Source of the DNA: Trichosphaerium sp. ATCC 40318
Taxonomy: Eukaryota > Discosea > Flabellinia > Trichosidae
DNA: 64,000 nucleotides
Direction of reading: 5' to 3'
Assembly: GCA_038496445.1 (NCBI GenBank)
Contig: JALMLS010000478.1
Span: 1 to 64,000 of the forward strand
Shown here piece by piece: positions 38,577 through 53,783 of the stretch. The notes under the pieces were generated by a model. The model saw only the letters and a list, made by a program, of their open reading frames with translations, had not been told where the DNA came from and searched no databases. Both the position numbers and the translations under genes were made by a program. How positions within the stretch are numbered: position 1 is the first letter of the stretch; the number at the start of each line of letters is the position of its first letter.

Positions 38577-40433
38577 TCTACGTAAGGGCTTGATATATGA
38601 AGTTTTGGTGAGTCTGGTTTGCTTAAAGGCGCGCAATAACATACTAGCACTTCTTCATCCTTGACTCCCTCTGACTCGGCCATCTCACAGTCATTGTGCT
38701 TTAGCAAATCTATGTTTCGTAAGAAGTAGGTCTCGCCATTTTGATTGAAATGTCACCTTGATGTTGCCAGGTCTTCTCATTGTTCGGCCTAGCATTTGTC
38801 GCTGAGATTCTTGCTTGTGGTTGTGACAGGTAACTGCCATTCTTCCTGATGCTGGTTGTAGACTGCTAATGTGCAAGTGCCTGTGTGGCAACTAATCTCT
38901 TTGTACAGGTCTTTAACCACCTACACAACAGTCATTACGCTGCCATTGGTATGTGTTTACCTCTGTTGAGCATTTCGTCTGTACTGTAAAGGCGCAAACT
39001 GCTGCATGCTGTTTGGATACGCCATAGACAGGACGCTTGGCCAATATCTTTCTATGCCAGCACCTTGAAGCAATTAGAAGAGAAGAGGATGTGCAAAGTG
39101 TGCCATACCTCCCATTTTTCTGAGTTGTACAAAGGAGACTCGATGCCAATCTGCTTGGTTTACAATTTGTAGGGCAGATGCAACATTGTCCAAGAACGGT
39201 CTTACACTTTCCGGGGTCGTCCAAAATTTGTGATGTCTCCGATCTTACCCTCTTGTTAGCTTAATGTCTCAACAGTCTACCACTGTACCTTGTTTGTGTT
39301 TCAGACGGGTGCTGTCCCAGGTAGTATGAGGATATACTGCTTGTAATAAATTATATATAGACCCGAAATGCCTGATTGTATGTTAGCTGTTAAAACTCCT
39401 GATAAAAAGTTGCACAAAGATCGTACATGTACAAACCCTTCATGCCAGAATCATACAGTTGCTTAGTAGTTACATCATACCAAGAATCAAAATCTATAAT
39501 ATTGTGCATCCTCTCAAACTAGAAAGGAGGATATCAATACATATAAAAAAAAGATCAAGAGAAGATTGATCAATTTAACCTTGACAACACTATTCATTAT
39601 GTTGTCACCACCTTTCTTCCAAAAATATCTTGGTCGGCTCACAAATGAAGTAAGTTCAGTCTCAGCATGGTTGGGGAATAAGCAATGTAGCATGTCTTGT
39701 AATCCGCCTGGAAAAGCCCTGCAAAAGAAAGCATTAAAAAAAACCAGAAAAGTGACATCCGACATCACATACGCAATCAGCCCAGAGCCTCCAGCCCGTC
39801 TTATATTTACTGATGTAACTTTACGCCAATCATGTAATGTCTTTAAACCATGCTTAAAGGCAAACTAACGAACAAGTTATTGCAAAGTTTTGCATTTATT
39901 GCTTGACAAAAAAAACACGTGCCTCGTTTATAAATGTAAATTGATTCTGTTTACATTGCCAGTGTCGTGAAGGTACTTGTGCTGCACTACGATGAGGACC
40001 TATGAAAGAGCATGAAGCGTTGTACCTAATAGTCTGTATGCTGTTTTTCCGTTGGCACTTGGATAGTAATGATTTAGCATCCTTTGTTTGCTTGAAAACG
40101 CTCTATGGATACGTCAGCGCGCGTATGGGTACGTGATTAACCTTAATAGCCCTGTACCGCCATATTTGTGGATGGTTGTGACACTGACAGCGTACCAATC
40201 AGAAATACAGTCGATATTCAGCTTGCGCTCGAGCTACAGTCGAGTTGGTCGTATTTTACGATAGGAAACGTACATCTATAAACGTACTTAGCCGCTGTTC
40301 GCGTTTGATGGCTTTAGTTTGCTTGTAGCTCAGTTGGCGCGCAGCATTGGCTAGTTTTATCCTCATTTGCTACAAAATTACCGTACAGTGGTTTGGGTTG
40401 TGTAAAAGACGTGTGACGGCGCAATTGTCAACA
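38577..40433. other. Gene-poor interval with decayed coding traces
   Basis: No gene can be supported end to end. The minus strand between 39400 and 39770 has an open stretch (FPGGLQDMLHCLFPNHAETE, then after a possible intron MHNIIDFDSWYDVTTKQLYD) that looks like protein but has stops on both sides. Further traces lie at 38690-38890 and 38910-39220 in several frames. This pattern suggests an old mobile-element gene or dead host gene. 39930-40430 shows nothing recognisable. Confidence 0.4.
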
Positions 40434-41196
40434 ATGTTCTCATTTGTTAACAGCTTTATTTCCATGATACCATTTGTGTTCCAAACTGTTCCAATTCTGT
40501 GCTTGGGCGCTGGAATGTAGGTTTTAGAACGTGTCAATGATTAATGCGTGTTAGATACGCTCATTTTGAACACCGCGGTCCTCTTTCATCAGTACATCGC
40601 GAACCAAACGAATTTGTTAATGTGCCACCTCAATTGATGAAACTACACGAGGATCCCACGTATTTCGACGTTTACTTCAAGCGTATACCTGTGTACGTAT
40701 CTAGAGAATTGTAAAAGCAAAGCCTCACCAAAAATAGTACAGTTAGTGGCAAAATATCAGCAAGGCAATGCACGTCTACAATTCAATAAAAGCGCACTAC
40801 TAACCCTTCACAGACGCGACACAGATGTCAGAGGCTATTCCAACAGTACCGTTTTTAGGATGGCAATTTCCAAATATATTTGTGAAGCAAGCACTTGCTG
40901 ACGGACTAGTGGATTCCCTTGACGTCACACCAAACGTTATAGTAGCTCACAGGCGCACACAAATACTTGACATGACGTACGGAAGCACGTGGTTCGTGTG
41001 TCAGCTAAACGGATGTAGGTTGTGGGTGGAACGAAGAAGGTATGGAAAAACTCATGCTATTCACTTGGGTACCGCCTATACAGTGCATTCGTGGCTAGGT
41101 CACGTTGCCCTGATGTGTGCATTTCCATTTCAAATCTTATTCTCCAAGTATGTCCTGTACAAAGCACTAAGCAATACATCAACAAAGGAAGAGTAA
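40434..41196 (+). CDS. Unidentified protein with N-terminal hydrophobic segment
   Basis: Three exons: 40434 onward encodes MFSFVNSFISMIPFVFQTVP, then YAHFEHRGPLSSVHREPNEF and DPTYFDVYFKRIPVY. After an intron beginning GTATCT, the last exon runs MSEAIPTVPFLGWQFPNIFV to STKEE at 41196. The junctions keep frame. A possible second hydrophobic segment (GHVALMCAFPFQILFSKYVLY) lies near the C-terminus. About 190 residues. The N-terminal hydrophobic stretch may be a signal anchor. Family not recognised. Confidence 0.5.
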
Positions 41197-41409
41197 GCAA
41201 CATGCAACCAGCTCCGCTTTTTCCAGTTTTACCCACGTGCTACCATGATAAGTCGCAAGTAGTTACCTTTGCGTGTTGCTGAGTGAAAAGAACAACTCCA
41301 TCTGAGGTAGTGAGTCTAAATTGAAAAAAACTTAACCGAATTAAGTCCAAAGCGTTGCTACAGAATCGTTGAAGCTCGTTATTACCTTGTCAATACCATA
41401 TAGTTCACC

Positions 41410-44236
<2,827 letters not shown>

Positions 44237-44787
44237 TGAACAATTGGTAACTGGTAATTATGGCGCAAGTTGGATTTTTCTGTTGACATTTTCTCGCCTT
44301 GTTTTGGAATAAAAAACAGAGAAAAAAATAAAAACAGAAATTACAAAACTTATCAAATTGGTTTATTGTCCAACAAGAAGCACCTTGCACTGTGTATAGT
44401 TTTCCGGTGTAGTTGGCTTGAGTAGTATCCAAAAAAGGCGTTGGGAAATTTGATAAAATCAACTTGTCTGATTGCGTTTATTCTTAACCTTTAGATTTGC
44501 ATTGTTTCTACACGGAGGAATTTGGATAAAATCAAAATCGCCGACGTGGCTTTGCGATTTCGACAAACTTTTTTTTTAACTCCCAACCAGTACACTTTTT
44601 TTGCTAAATGACATATACACGGAGATAAAGTGATTCTTGAGAAATTTGGGAGTACGCTTGGGTCTTGGTAGTTCTTGTGAAATTTTCTTCAATCCAACTT
44701 AACAATTTCAACCAAATATCAATTACAACACCTCCCTGCTTTTTTTAAGCTTATTTAAATTATTATAACACAATAAAAACGCTGCAA
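44237..44787. other. Intergenic spacer
   Basis: 551 bp between two plus-strand genes, AT-rich, no coding sequence recognised. It should include DDX41 3' signals and the next gene's promoter. Confidence 0.4.
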
Positions 44788-45513
44788 ATGCACCGATACT
44801 ATAAAGGTAAAACATTTTTTTCCTTTAGTCGATTTCTATCCGAATAGCTCCCAAATTGCTTCAATCGAGTTTAAAAGCTATAAGACGTGTTGTTTGGTGA
44901 TCGATGTTTCCACCAATTCCTCACCCTATTCTTTTCGTTTGAATTCTCCGTTGCTCTGCAATGCACAGTGATACACCATATACTCATGTTTTGTATTAGA
45001 CGAAGCGAAAGAGCTCATAAAGAAACTAGAACGCACTTCTGCTGCAGCACAATACCCCCGACACCACAGGAAGCTTGCACAAAAGGCAATGAAATACTAT
45101 TATACTGGCAATGAACAAAAATTGGGGAAAATGTTTGCTTCTGAAAGCACAGAAAACGTACAAGCTGCAATGCAACTCGTTCGTGATGCAATGCAACAAA
45201 GAACAAGGTAATTAGTTGTTTATTATAACAGCTACAAAAAAGCCGCAAAATTGCGCGCACTTTGTAGTATTGCAAACAATAGCCATTCTTGCCAACCATT
45301 CAAATACTGATGTTCGCGTTTAGAGAAGAAAAAAAACAACTCATGAAATATAAACGAAGTTCGTCTAAGCTTGAGATAGGCACTTTAAATGAAGCCTTCG
45401 AAAAAGACGGTAGACGAACATCAACCTTTCACAGGCGAAAAACATTGTTGACACTACGCAAAGCAAAAAGTAGACCTCGTCTTTTGCTAAGACGACGAAC
45501 AATGAGCGTATGA
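44788..45513 (+). CDS. Small basic protein, unidentified
   Basis: Exons join as MHRYYK, then VDFYPNSSQIASIEFKSYKT, then DEAKELIKKLERTSAAAQYP, YYTGNEQKLGKMFASESTEN and, after another intron, EEKKQLMKYKRSSSKLEIGT, ending in LLLRRRTMSV at 45513. The product is about 150 residues, helical in the middle and very basic at the C-terminus. The first junction (GTAAAACATT...TTTAG) is short but in phase. No family recognised; the basic tail may bind nucleic acid or a membrane. Confidence 0.55.
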
Positions 45514-46102
45514 TAACGACGTGCAATTGTTTTTTTTTTTCCTCCCCATCTGTACAAAAAAACCCAACTTATTTATGCTGTCGCCTGATGGAAACTACGG
45601 CCACAGACAACCCCCCAATGTATTATTGTACAAACAACAAAATGAGTACTCCTACTATTAATATCGTAAATAATTATACCTATTAGCCTTCATTACACGT
45701 TGCCTACGTTTACTTCTCCGAGATAAAAGGCTCGTATGCTACATTTTGGCCGATATATTGCGCGACAGTTGCCTTTTTGGTAAGAGAAAGGTTAAAAGCC
45801 CGCAAGTGGTCGGGGCTACTTTTATACGCATTATGCCTCCCATCTTAGCGACAACTAGTGCAAATGTCGTCTGTGAACGATTTTTGAGAAGTGAGAATAA
45901 AAAAAAGCCACAAAACGATTCTCAGAGAACTATTCACCGTTTTAATTTCTCACTGTATTGCAACAATTTGACAGAAACAATCAAACAAGCTGATTTCCGC
46001 TTATTCTGTTTTTAAATATTTTCATCTCAACGTCGGTTTTTTATTACACAATGTACAGCAAGACGGGAAAAAAAAAAAAACTAGTGTGGCGGTAATCACC
46101 AC
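45514..46102. other. Convergent intergenic spacer
   Basis: 589 bp between the ends of the small basic gene (plus) and INTS3 (minus). A 90-codon open stretch at 45746-46015 on the plus strand has no recognisable motif and no flanking exons, so it is not called. Confidence 0.4.
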
Positions 46103-49100
46103 CTACGTGTCATCGTCTACCTCCATGGCATCATCACTGTCTCCACCTACAAGTACGGGTAAGCTATTAATATTAAAAAAAAGATGGTTGCCAGGCGTAC
46201 AGAGGCTATCCAAGAGAGAAAAGTTCTCCTGAAGTTTAAACCGATTCATAACGTGACGTAACGATTTTATCGTCTTTTCATGATTTCTAAGTCCTCGCGT
46301 GGCTTCCTTGTAGATTGTACACCAAATCGTTAATTGCCTAAGTACATGATTAGAAAAAAAAAGGAATATAAGAACTACTGTGTAACGCACTTGAGGGTCT
46401 CTTCGGCCGCCACACGCTTCTTATCGGCGTTACCTCGAGCCAAATTCGTCATGATAATGTATGTATGGTCCAAAACTGTATCAATAGCCCACTTTCCAAG
46501 CAACTACCTCATACACCCATCAGACAAAACGCATTGAAAAAAAAAAGTGTTCCGTACGCTTGAAACAAATTTGCCTAGTGAGACTGGTAAACAGAATAGA
46601 GATTCGACCAGCACTCTTGAGGGTGATTTATCCTGTAGCAACGCAGTAATACCGGTCAAGGCCTCATTGTGTTTGAGAGGATCCAACAAAGGCATAAACT
46701 CCAGTAATGGCCCTACAGCCTCGTCCACAGATGCGCCAAACTCAGCTTTGATAATATCCCACAGACAAAACTGTGAGAAGCTATCCCAATCCAAAGATTT
46801 TGGCAATATTCTACAAAACACATTATTAGATGAATCCAAAAAAAACGAACAAAAAAAGCATTGCTTTTTTGCTGTGAGTCAAAAAGGTTGCGTAAAAGAT
46901 GATGTATTGTGCGTACTTGTCCAACTGTGGTCCAATAACAGAGCAGTCTCCAAGTCTTACACAACAAGAGATATCTAGAAGCTAAGGAGAAAGTGAGCAA
47001 ACATCCAGGTGGGACATGAAACTTATTTTGTCCAATTGCAAAGTCGAGTTTGTTTGGCTTACCTTAGCTGGGTACGTCGTACTGACGAGGAGGTGTATCA
47101 TGTTCGTGTTGCCGACAGTATATACATGTAAGTGTCGCAACAGGTAGGGCGCAATTGACAGGAATAACGTTGGGTTATACTCTGCACAAGTACGACTATC
47201 CTGGAGGATGTACTGATGCCTCTCAGACTTTTTGTTGGCGCCACGGTTCTTCAAGTACTTGATATACGGCATGAATGTTCGTGCCTTATCTCCGCTGCTA
47301 AAAAATCCGTAAGCACGTCTTATGGATTCAAACTAAAGTCGTACGCGTCGCGAATTTCATTGTTGGCCTCCAAGGATGCCAAATACGTTCCAAATGTGTC
47401 ATTACTAGAACTCAACTCGGATTCAGGTTTGTAGTATCCATTCGCCTTTACTAAGAAGCAAATGAACCTAAATCCAATTGATTCTTCTTCGTCTTGCATC
47501 GCTTTAATCAATTGCAAAAGACTGGAGTTCTTAGGATTATCTAATTCAAAAAAGCCACATCAGAAAGAAAAAAACTGAACAAATACAAAAGCAATTAAAA
47601 AACCATCAACTTACCATTGAACAAGCTAAATATTTGTTCATATGTCTGTACTTGTGTGGTATCTTTGTCAAGTAGTACTGACGTCTCTGCTGTCTTTAAT
47701 TCAGGGTAGAGACAATCTACCAGTTGTACTCCAAGCTCACGTGTAATATTGTCTATATTATCATCTGAAGCGCTAACAAGACCAAGGTATGTGTCGAGAA
47801 TACGACGAAGTACTTTTACAGCACGTTCTTTATCATCTGCAACAAGCTTTCTCAAGTTAGTGAGCGCAGCATCAAATGCGAATAGCGATGTTCCTTGTCC
47901 TGATCCAGAAGTAACAGGGGCTGCTACTTTGATACCTTTAAACACTCGTTAAAACAAAATTATCATATGTAATTGTAATTAAAGAAAAACGCAGATACTT
48001 ACCTTTTTTTTTAGGTTGTGTTTTTTTGCCGGTTGAATTGCTCTCTTGTTGTTTCTGCATTGTCTTCCACTGTTCCATCACATCAACAGACGATTTATCT
48101 AGATATAAGCATGAGTTCAACTCACTGATAGTAGGGTATTGGATTGGGGGTAGGCAAAAGGGGTGTCGCGTACTCCTTTGTAGCTCAACTTTTCTAATCT
48201 TCTTGGGTGGTGTATCGCCTCCATTGGTAGGTTGGGTTCGCTTACGTTTCTTGACATCCTGAATGAGAGGAGGTGTAACCTTTCGCGTAAGAGGCTCTTT
48301 TTTAACTTCCTTAAGAGCAGCAGGAGGTGGCGGTTGTCTCTTCTTTTGAGGTTGTGGCTCAATTTGCATAGGCTCTGATGATCCATTACCACTTCGACTG
48401 TCCACTGGTTTTTGCTGCTCTATTGGCTCAATAATAGTAACGAACGGCGTTAAATGTTTCTAAACGATATCAGCATTATGATGACAGATAAAAACAAGTG
48501 ACAACTAGTTTTGTTGTTAAAGTCCAATAAAGGAGTATGTACCTCAATAGAGTCTCGTATCGTATCAGAGAGTAGCTTGCAGTTGTATATAGGATCAATA
48601 GATGCTACCACTTTCTTATCTAACAATATGCGGAATGCATTATGAACACCTGCTTTGATCTAAGAAAGAAATGAGTGCGTAAGTTTTCTCATTGTCTTCA
48701 ACATCAAATGGTGGAAAAAAAAAGCGTTACCTGTTCTTGATGTTGTGGACTGTAATTCTCGAGCAATAACAGTAAAAATTCGAGAAGTGTTGCTGTCATG
48801 TCTATATACTTTGGAATAGATCGCATCATGAGGAGGAGTGCTGGCTCAATGTTCATTATATTGTCTACTGCAGGAGCATAGAACAAGTAATCATAAAACA
48901 AAGCCAATTTACCATTAGCAATACCATGTGGCGTTTTTAAAAGTTTCAAAAGCCAGCCGATAATAGCCCATCGAGGACATATATCAGACGCTAAAATCTT
49001 ATTTGTAGGGTGGTATACACAGCATATATACCGAATCAACGATGGTATCAAATGATCTCCACATTTTGTAGACAGGAATGAAGTGGTAAACCACTGCTGG

Positions 49101-50498
49101 TATCGCGTCTGAGATCCAAATTTGACCTAGAAAAAAAAATTACAAAAAATCCCAAAATTTTGACACGTGACACATTGTGTTTTCTTCTCATTTGAAAATT
49201 TGAAAACGCAATTTCGTATAGTATTTTAGGGTGTTACGTACTTTTGTCATTATAAAGTACAGCTGATTTTCCATTTCTGGTGTGAGGCAACCAAGTAAGA
49301 ATATTCTATTTGTTTTTGTTTTCGTAATATCCATAATGCCATTAAAATGTGGATCAAAAGATTTTGGATCGTTATTGAGTCGCTGCCACGGTTCTACAAA
49401 CTCTGGAACACGTGCCACATTGTGAAAAGCCCTTAAGAAATCTCTTCCAATGCCTTGCACCAACCCAAACTAAAGTACTACAATTAGACAGATAAATCAA
49501 GACAAAGGCCTACAAAACTGTCTTGGCACAAAAAAAATAATAAACACCGTACCCGTTCTTTTATGAGGCGTAGGCATAGGTTCGCTTCTTTCTTTCTAAG
49601 CTCTTGCAAGTTATGTGCAAAGTGATCTGGGATAATATTCAGAAGCTTATATACCAGATGTGGGATCAATACTTGTTGTTCTAGCAACCACGTCCTTGTA
49701 TCAAAAAACTTTAGAAATACAGAAAATGACATTGAAAAAAAAATTCAAAAAAAAAAATGTACATGTTAGCACCCAAGAGCATGACAATGTTATCGATCAA
49801 CCATAGATTGATCTTTGATAGATTACCGATTATAACTTGTCTGAGTAATGCCAGTATCACCAAGTTGGTTTCTTTAGCGCGTACTTTAATCAATTCTTGT
49901 ATAAGCCAAAGCAACTAAACGTGCAACATTTGTCAACAAATGAATCAAAAAAAAAAAGAAAGAAATCAATCTACAAATAATTTTTTTTTTTACCTGAGGC
50001 CTGGCGCTGTCTACTATACTCGGATAGTTCTCTAGTACCAATACCTGAACCATTTGTATGCTGTATTTAAATTCATCGCGAGTTATGAACGTAAGGTACT
50101 GAAAGTACTACAGTGGTCGTTAGACAACTCAAAGTGGGCGCTTAGACGCGTAATGAGTGAAATGTTGTGCAAAGTTACCTTATCGTTACTTGATTTTTCG
50201 GTAAGTATGGCGAAGAGCAAACCTAGCGTTAGTTTTTGCTGTTTATCCGCGTTTGAAGCCTTGAGTACACGTGAGAAGACATAAACATAAAGTGACGCCT
50301 TACTTGGGAAACAAGCATGTTGTTAATCTCCTGTTCGCCTTTACCATGTATTTGTTCCATCAATTGGGTGAAGTTCTTATGCCATGCCTACTTTGGCTTA
50401 ACGTATGCGTAAACAACAATGCTTACGCTCTCTAGTGCCGATGGTGGCTCAATAGCCCTCCGCTTTAATAACCGAGACTTTTTATCGTTGTTTGCCAT
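46103..50498 (-). CDS. INTS3: Integrator complex subunit 3
   Basis: Start 50498 (MANNDKKSRLLKRRAIEPPS). An intron leads to AWHKNFTQLMEQIHGKGEQE. Long alpha-helical protein in about sixteen exons. The diagnostic block is at 48720-49050: RYICCVYHPTNKILASDICP, RWAIIGWLLKLLKTP, ALFYDYLFYAPAVDNIMNIE and PALLLMMRSIPKYIDMTATL, which match INTS3 closely. Other conserved stretches are HNVARVPEFVEPWQRLNNDP, LLEQQVLIPHLVYKLLN and NLVILALLRQVIIGNLSKIN. A disordered Pro/Lys linker lies at about 48000-48400, and a helical C-terminal half ends in EVDDDT at 46103. INTS3 is a scaffold of Integrator (snRNA 3' processing, promoter-proximal termination) and of the SOSS ssDNA repair complex. Confidence 0.92.
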
Positions 50499-50775
50499 GT
50501 GTGCAGTTGATCTTCAGTTGGTTGGGTTGTGTGTTGACAATTGACGCCAAATACAACGTTTGACAAGATTCATGACAGACGAGGTGTAACCCCTGTATGA
50601 TAGTGGCCGAAATAAATCCGTTGAAAATGAGGCAAATTTATCGCGCTTTAGGCTGCCAAATACCGCAAAAAATGTGTATCCAACAGAAAAGTCATAGCCA
50701 TTGTTTGCAGGTCGTGATTTTTTTTAACATGATTGGTTTATTTTTCAATCTGCTTTGTTTTTTTTAATTTACCTT

Positions 50776-51928
50776 TTAACGAATTTCTATGAGTTGTTTA
50801 TGATCACCAGCTTCGTAATGGAACGCTCAGACCTGTTTTTTGCGAAAATGAAAAATATTTACGTATGCCCTATCAAAGTCAGGGTGCATTGATTCTTTGT
50901 CCACCTCTGTGCGTGTAAAGTGTTTTAACATGCTTTCCATAAATTGCTTTGTTGCATCTGGCTCCCTAACGCGCACAGGGTTATTTTAATCTCAATGGTA
51001 ACCGCACCTATCCTCTAGGGCGATGATGACCACTGTCAGCGGACTGGCGAACGCAACAATTGATTTTACTAAGTTATCAACGTGGTTTATATCAAATACA
51101 ATGTCCGTTCTATTACAGCTCAGCGATGCGTAGTTAAAAAAAACCGACAACAAGAAAAGAGTTTGTACCCAACAATGACATCGTACACAGCGCGCAGGTC
51201 CTCGTCTTCAGTGCCCCTATGCATCATTCATTGGCGTGTAAGCCACACCACCAAAACCAGAATTACTGGCGTACATACCATTCGTGTACTTCCACATTAC
51301 AACTGCCTGTAATAATACTTCTGTGCGCCATCACATTGCGTTTCATTAAGGACACGAGTAGTGGTTGATCAGTTAGTGTTACATGTGCTCCTAAACCGCT
51401 TTAATACACGCATACATAGTGGCAAAGCGGAGAAAAAGTCCCAAATCGTTATAAACCTGCATACCAATACAACCCATAGCAATACCCGCTAAACCGCACC
51501 CAGAGCCTAATTCAAGGCAACGAGCGCCACTGAACAGCTCCATCACGGAAGTATTTCTCTCAACATACTTTACAAACGCTAGGCTCTCAAATCACCCGTC
51601 AGCGCTTTGTTAAATGTATTTACAACGTGTACCGACGACCATACAGTAGTTCCTGTGATGTCACAAGACTCATCGCCTTCGTTTATTTTAAACAGCTTCC
51701 CAAACGCTTGGATAGAAAGTGGAGTATTCAAGGCACATAACGGGTCGGCGCTGACGGGTACAGCTCCCGGAAGAAACGCGCTAGGCAGTGTAGTATTGCT
51801 AATCTTGCTGGATTACGCGTGTATGCGTTGTTGCACTGTGTTGGGAAATGTTTAAGTTTGTTGTTTCCAGTACAAATTGCAGTTGAAGGCTAAATCAAGT
51901 ACAAGATTTTGACACATGTTCGTGTCAT
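50776..51928 (-). CDS. METTL21-type protein-lysine methyltransferase
   Basis: The exons assemble in phase: MTRTCVKIF from 51928, then NTTLPSAFLPGAVPVSADPL, TTVWSSVHVVNTFNKALTG, FVKYVERN, the SAM motif ARCLELGSGCGLAGIAMGCI, HVTLTDQPLLVSLMKRNV, VEVHEWGTEDEDLRAVYDVI, VGADIVF and IVAFASPLTVVIIALEDR. The tail ends in HYEAGDHKQLIEIR at 50776. The W-S...LELGSGxGL...LTDxP...W pattern is that of the METTL21 group, seven-beta-strand methyltransferases that modify lysines in chaperones, eEF1A or VCP. The substrate cannot be told from sequence. The canonical DxxY is replaced by a GADIVF step. Confidence 0.78.
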
Positions 51929-51929
51929 T

Positions 51930-52608
51930 TTATTTCTCGGTTTGCTTCTTTACAAAATACATATTGGACTCTCCAATAAAGTAGTCATTCCCGCGGTTAG
52001 TGCGGTTGTGCGATAACAAGGTATAACCTTGTTTTAGAAAAGTGTCAAGTAGCATTGCTTCTAGGTGCATGACCATGTTGTCTCCCTCGACTTGGAATGC
52101 CTCAAGCCTCCAACCAAGGTTTCCTGGACCTCTGCTCCATGAATCTTTTCCTGTTTTCTTTATGTGTACAACCTTTTGCTCTACTTCTGTTAGCAGCGCA
52201 TGCACTGGTTTCTAAGGTAGTATTAGCGTATAACGGTTTTTGTTTTCCTATTTCGTTTCTTTGTACCAGCATTAGACCTCCGTTTTCTGTTAGGTTGAGA
52301 ATAGTATTTACAGCGCCTTTTGAGTGGTAGTGGATGCTCAAACCTACTACTTGGCCTAAATTGCTAGTAAGCAATTTGACGTTGCAAAGAGCTGGCAGTT
52401 GCAAAGAAATGCACCAGACACCATAAAACTAGCATCTGTTCCGAAAAAAACGTACTCTCGGTGAGAATCGATGCTCTTGAGTTTATTCTAACGTCTCCTG
52501 CGTCCTCGTCCCATACAAAGTCTATATCGAAGGTTAGGTATGTCGCTAGTTATTGTTGCTTTATGCTTTACCTTTTTCTTTACCGGCACTACGTGCGCTG
52601 TTGCTCAT
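51930..52608 (-). CDS. Unidentified 160-180-residue protein
   Basis: Start 52608 (MSNSARSA). In-phase exons give DFVWDEDAGDVRINSRASIL, NASFMVSGQVVGLSIHYHSK, AVNTILNLTENGGLML, KPVHALLTEVEQKVVHIKKT and a long last exon ending YFVKKQTEK. The predicted fold is mixed alpha/beta without membrane segments. No family recognised. Its stop codon (51932-51930) lies one base before the ATG used for the METTL21-like gene on the same strand. Confidence 0.55.
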
Positions 52609-52874
52609 TCTTGAAGGTTTTGATTTCTACTTGCCAAATTAGATTTTGGGCGTAAAACAATAGCCAACTGACAGACTATTTTCAACAAAGTCCGTACTGA
52701 TTGAAACCATATTGATGCCTGCGTAGGTTTTAGTGTATTGTTATTTGCGTGACAACTAAGAACTAGTGGTTGAAAGTTAACGGCTCAGCTCTAAATGACT
52801 TTTCAAACAAAAACAACTCTATTTAACTGGCTAACCGGCTCCAAATTGTTACAATAAAACACGTGTTTGGAAAT
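52609..52874. other. Short spacer next to transposase remnant
   Basis: Nothing coding recognised. It contains a TAGTGGTTGAAAG word near 52765 whose rough inverse (TAGTGATTG) occurs near 53630, a weak candidate for transposon ends. Confidence 0.3.
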
Positions 52875-53544
52875 TTATTTGTAGTTTATGTAGTCTAAGT
52901 ACTTAGCATTAACTGCAGCACAAACTTGCAGTTCTAGAGATTTTGTACTCAGACTAGTACGTTTGCTTGTCATCACAATAGAACCACGAGAAAATACTCT
53001 CAACTGTTGCGGAACTTGCTGGCATTCCTAAGTACACTCTAGGCAAAGCTGAAAGGAGAAAGTAAGAACGGTTGCCACGCCACCATGTTAATGGACACTG
53101 GTTTAAGGCAAGTGCAGGCATCCGTCTGTATTGCTTCAGTTCTTTGGCAATCTAAGAAAAAAAGAAAATAAAAGTTCTCGAAAAAAAAAAAGAATCCGAG
53201 GATCAAGAGCGGAAGCAACATGTTACTTGCCATGGTTTTGATCTTCGTAGAACCCATCTCAGTAACAAATTGTCTAAGCGCACTTGATCTTCATGCAATA
53301 GCGTAGGGTTTGCTTTGAATCCCATTGAGGTAAGCGATAGTTGTTTCAGCTGGGCTTTTGTTCCATCGTTTAAGCACAATTTACAAACTTGTAAATGCTT
53401 GCGAAGTGTATCAGTGCTGGAGTTGCGACCCAAGAAAAAGAAGACAAGGAAAGTAGAACGAAATTCCAACAGGTATAGCATATCCGTAGGAATTGTTTGA
53501 GTTCTATGTCGACTCTTCATGGCTTCCATAGGAACTTGGTTCAA
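52875..53544 (-). pseudogene. hAT-family transposase remnant, frameshifted
   Basis: Minus-strand. The upstream part contains a BED-finger-like DTLRKHLQVCKLC. Downstream are WWRGNRSYFLLSALPRVYLG and MPASSATVESIFS, the hAT C-terminal dimerisation signature (W...LA...PASSA-ERxFS). Immediately after VESIFS the frame shifts by one base and continues as RGSIVMTSKRTSLSTKSLEL to a stop at 52875. The catalytic core between the BED-like part and the dimerisation domain is largely missing, so the element cannot encode an active transposase. hAT elements move by cut-and-paste with 8-bp target duplications. Confidence 0.75.
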
Positions 53545-53783
53545 CTATATACTATCCCTCTTTCTTTAAATATGATTACACATTGACTGGCAGCGAATAA
53601 ATGATTTGTTTGCAACAAACGCTCTGTTGCAATCACTAGTAAAAGAATGCTCTTTTTTAATTTGATGTAGTCTTCTTAGCATTACAAACTGCACAGTATT
53701 GACGTTATATGTTTACTAAGCTCCATAACATACAGTTGTGTAAGGCTCTTTATTTCACATAGTATCATACTATTAAATCTTGG

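Noticed and set aside
40322-40380. tRNA-like A-box (TAGCTCAGTTGG) on the plus strand
   Set aside because: No B-box (GGTTCGAATCC-like) within tRNA distance and no acceptor stem pairing can be drawn.
45746-46015. 90-codon plus-strand ORF between the small basic gene and INTS3
   Set aside because: Sits in a convergent spacer with no recognisable domain; composition resembles random open frame.
52765-53640. Terminal inverted repeats flanking the hAT transposase remnant
   Set aside because: TAGTGGTTG versus TAGTGATTG match over only 8 of 9 bases, then diverge, and no target duplication is visible.
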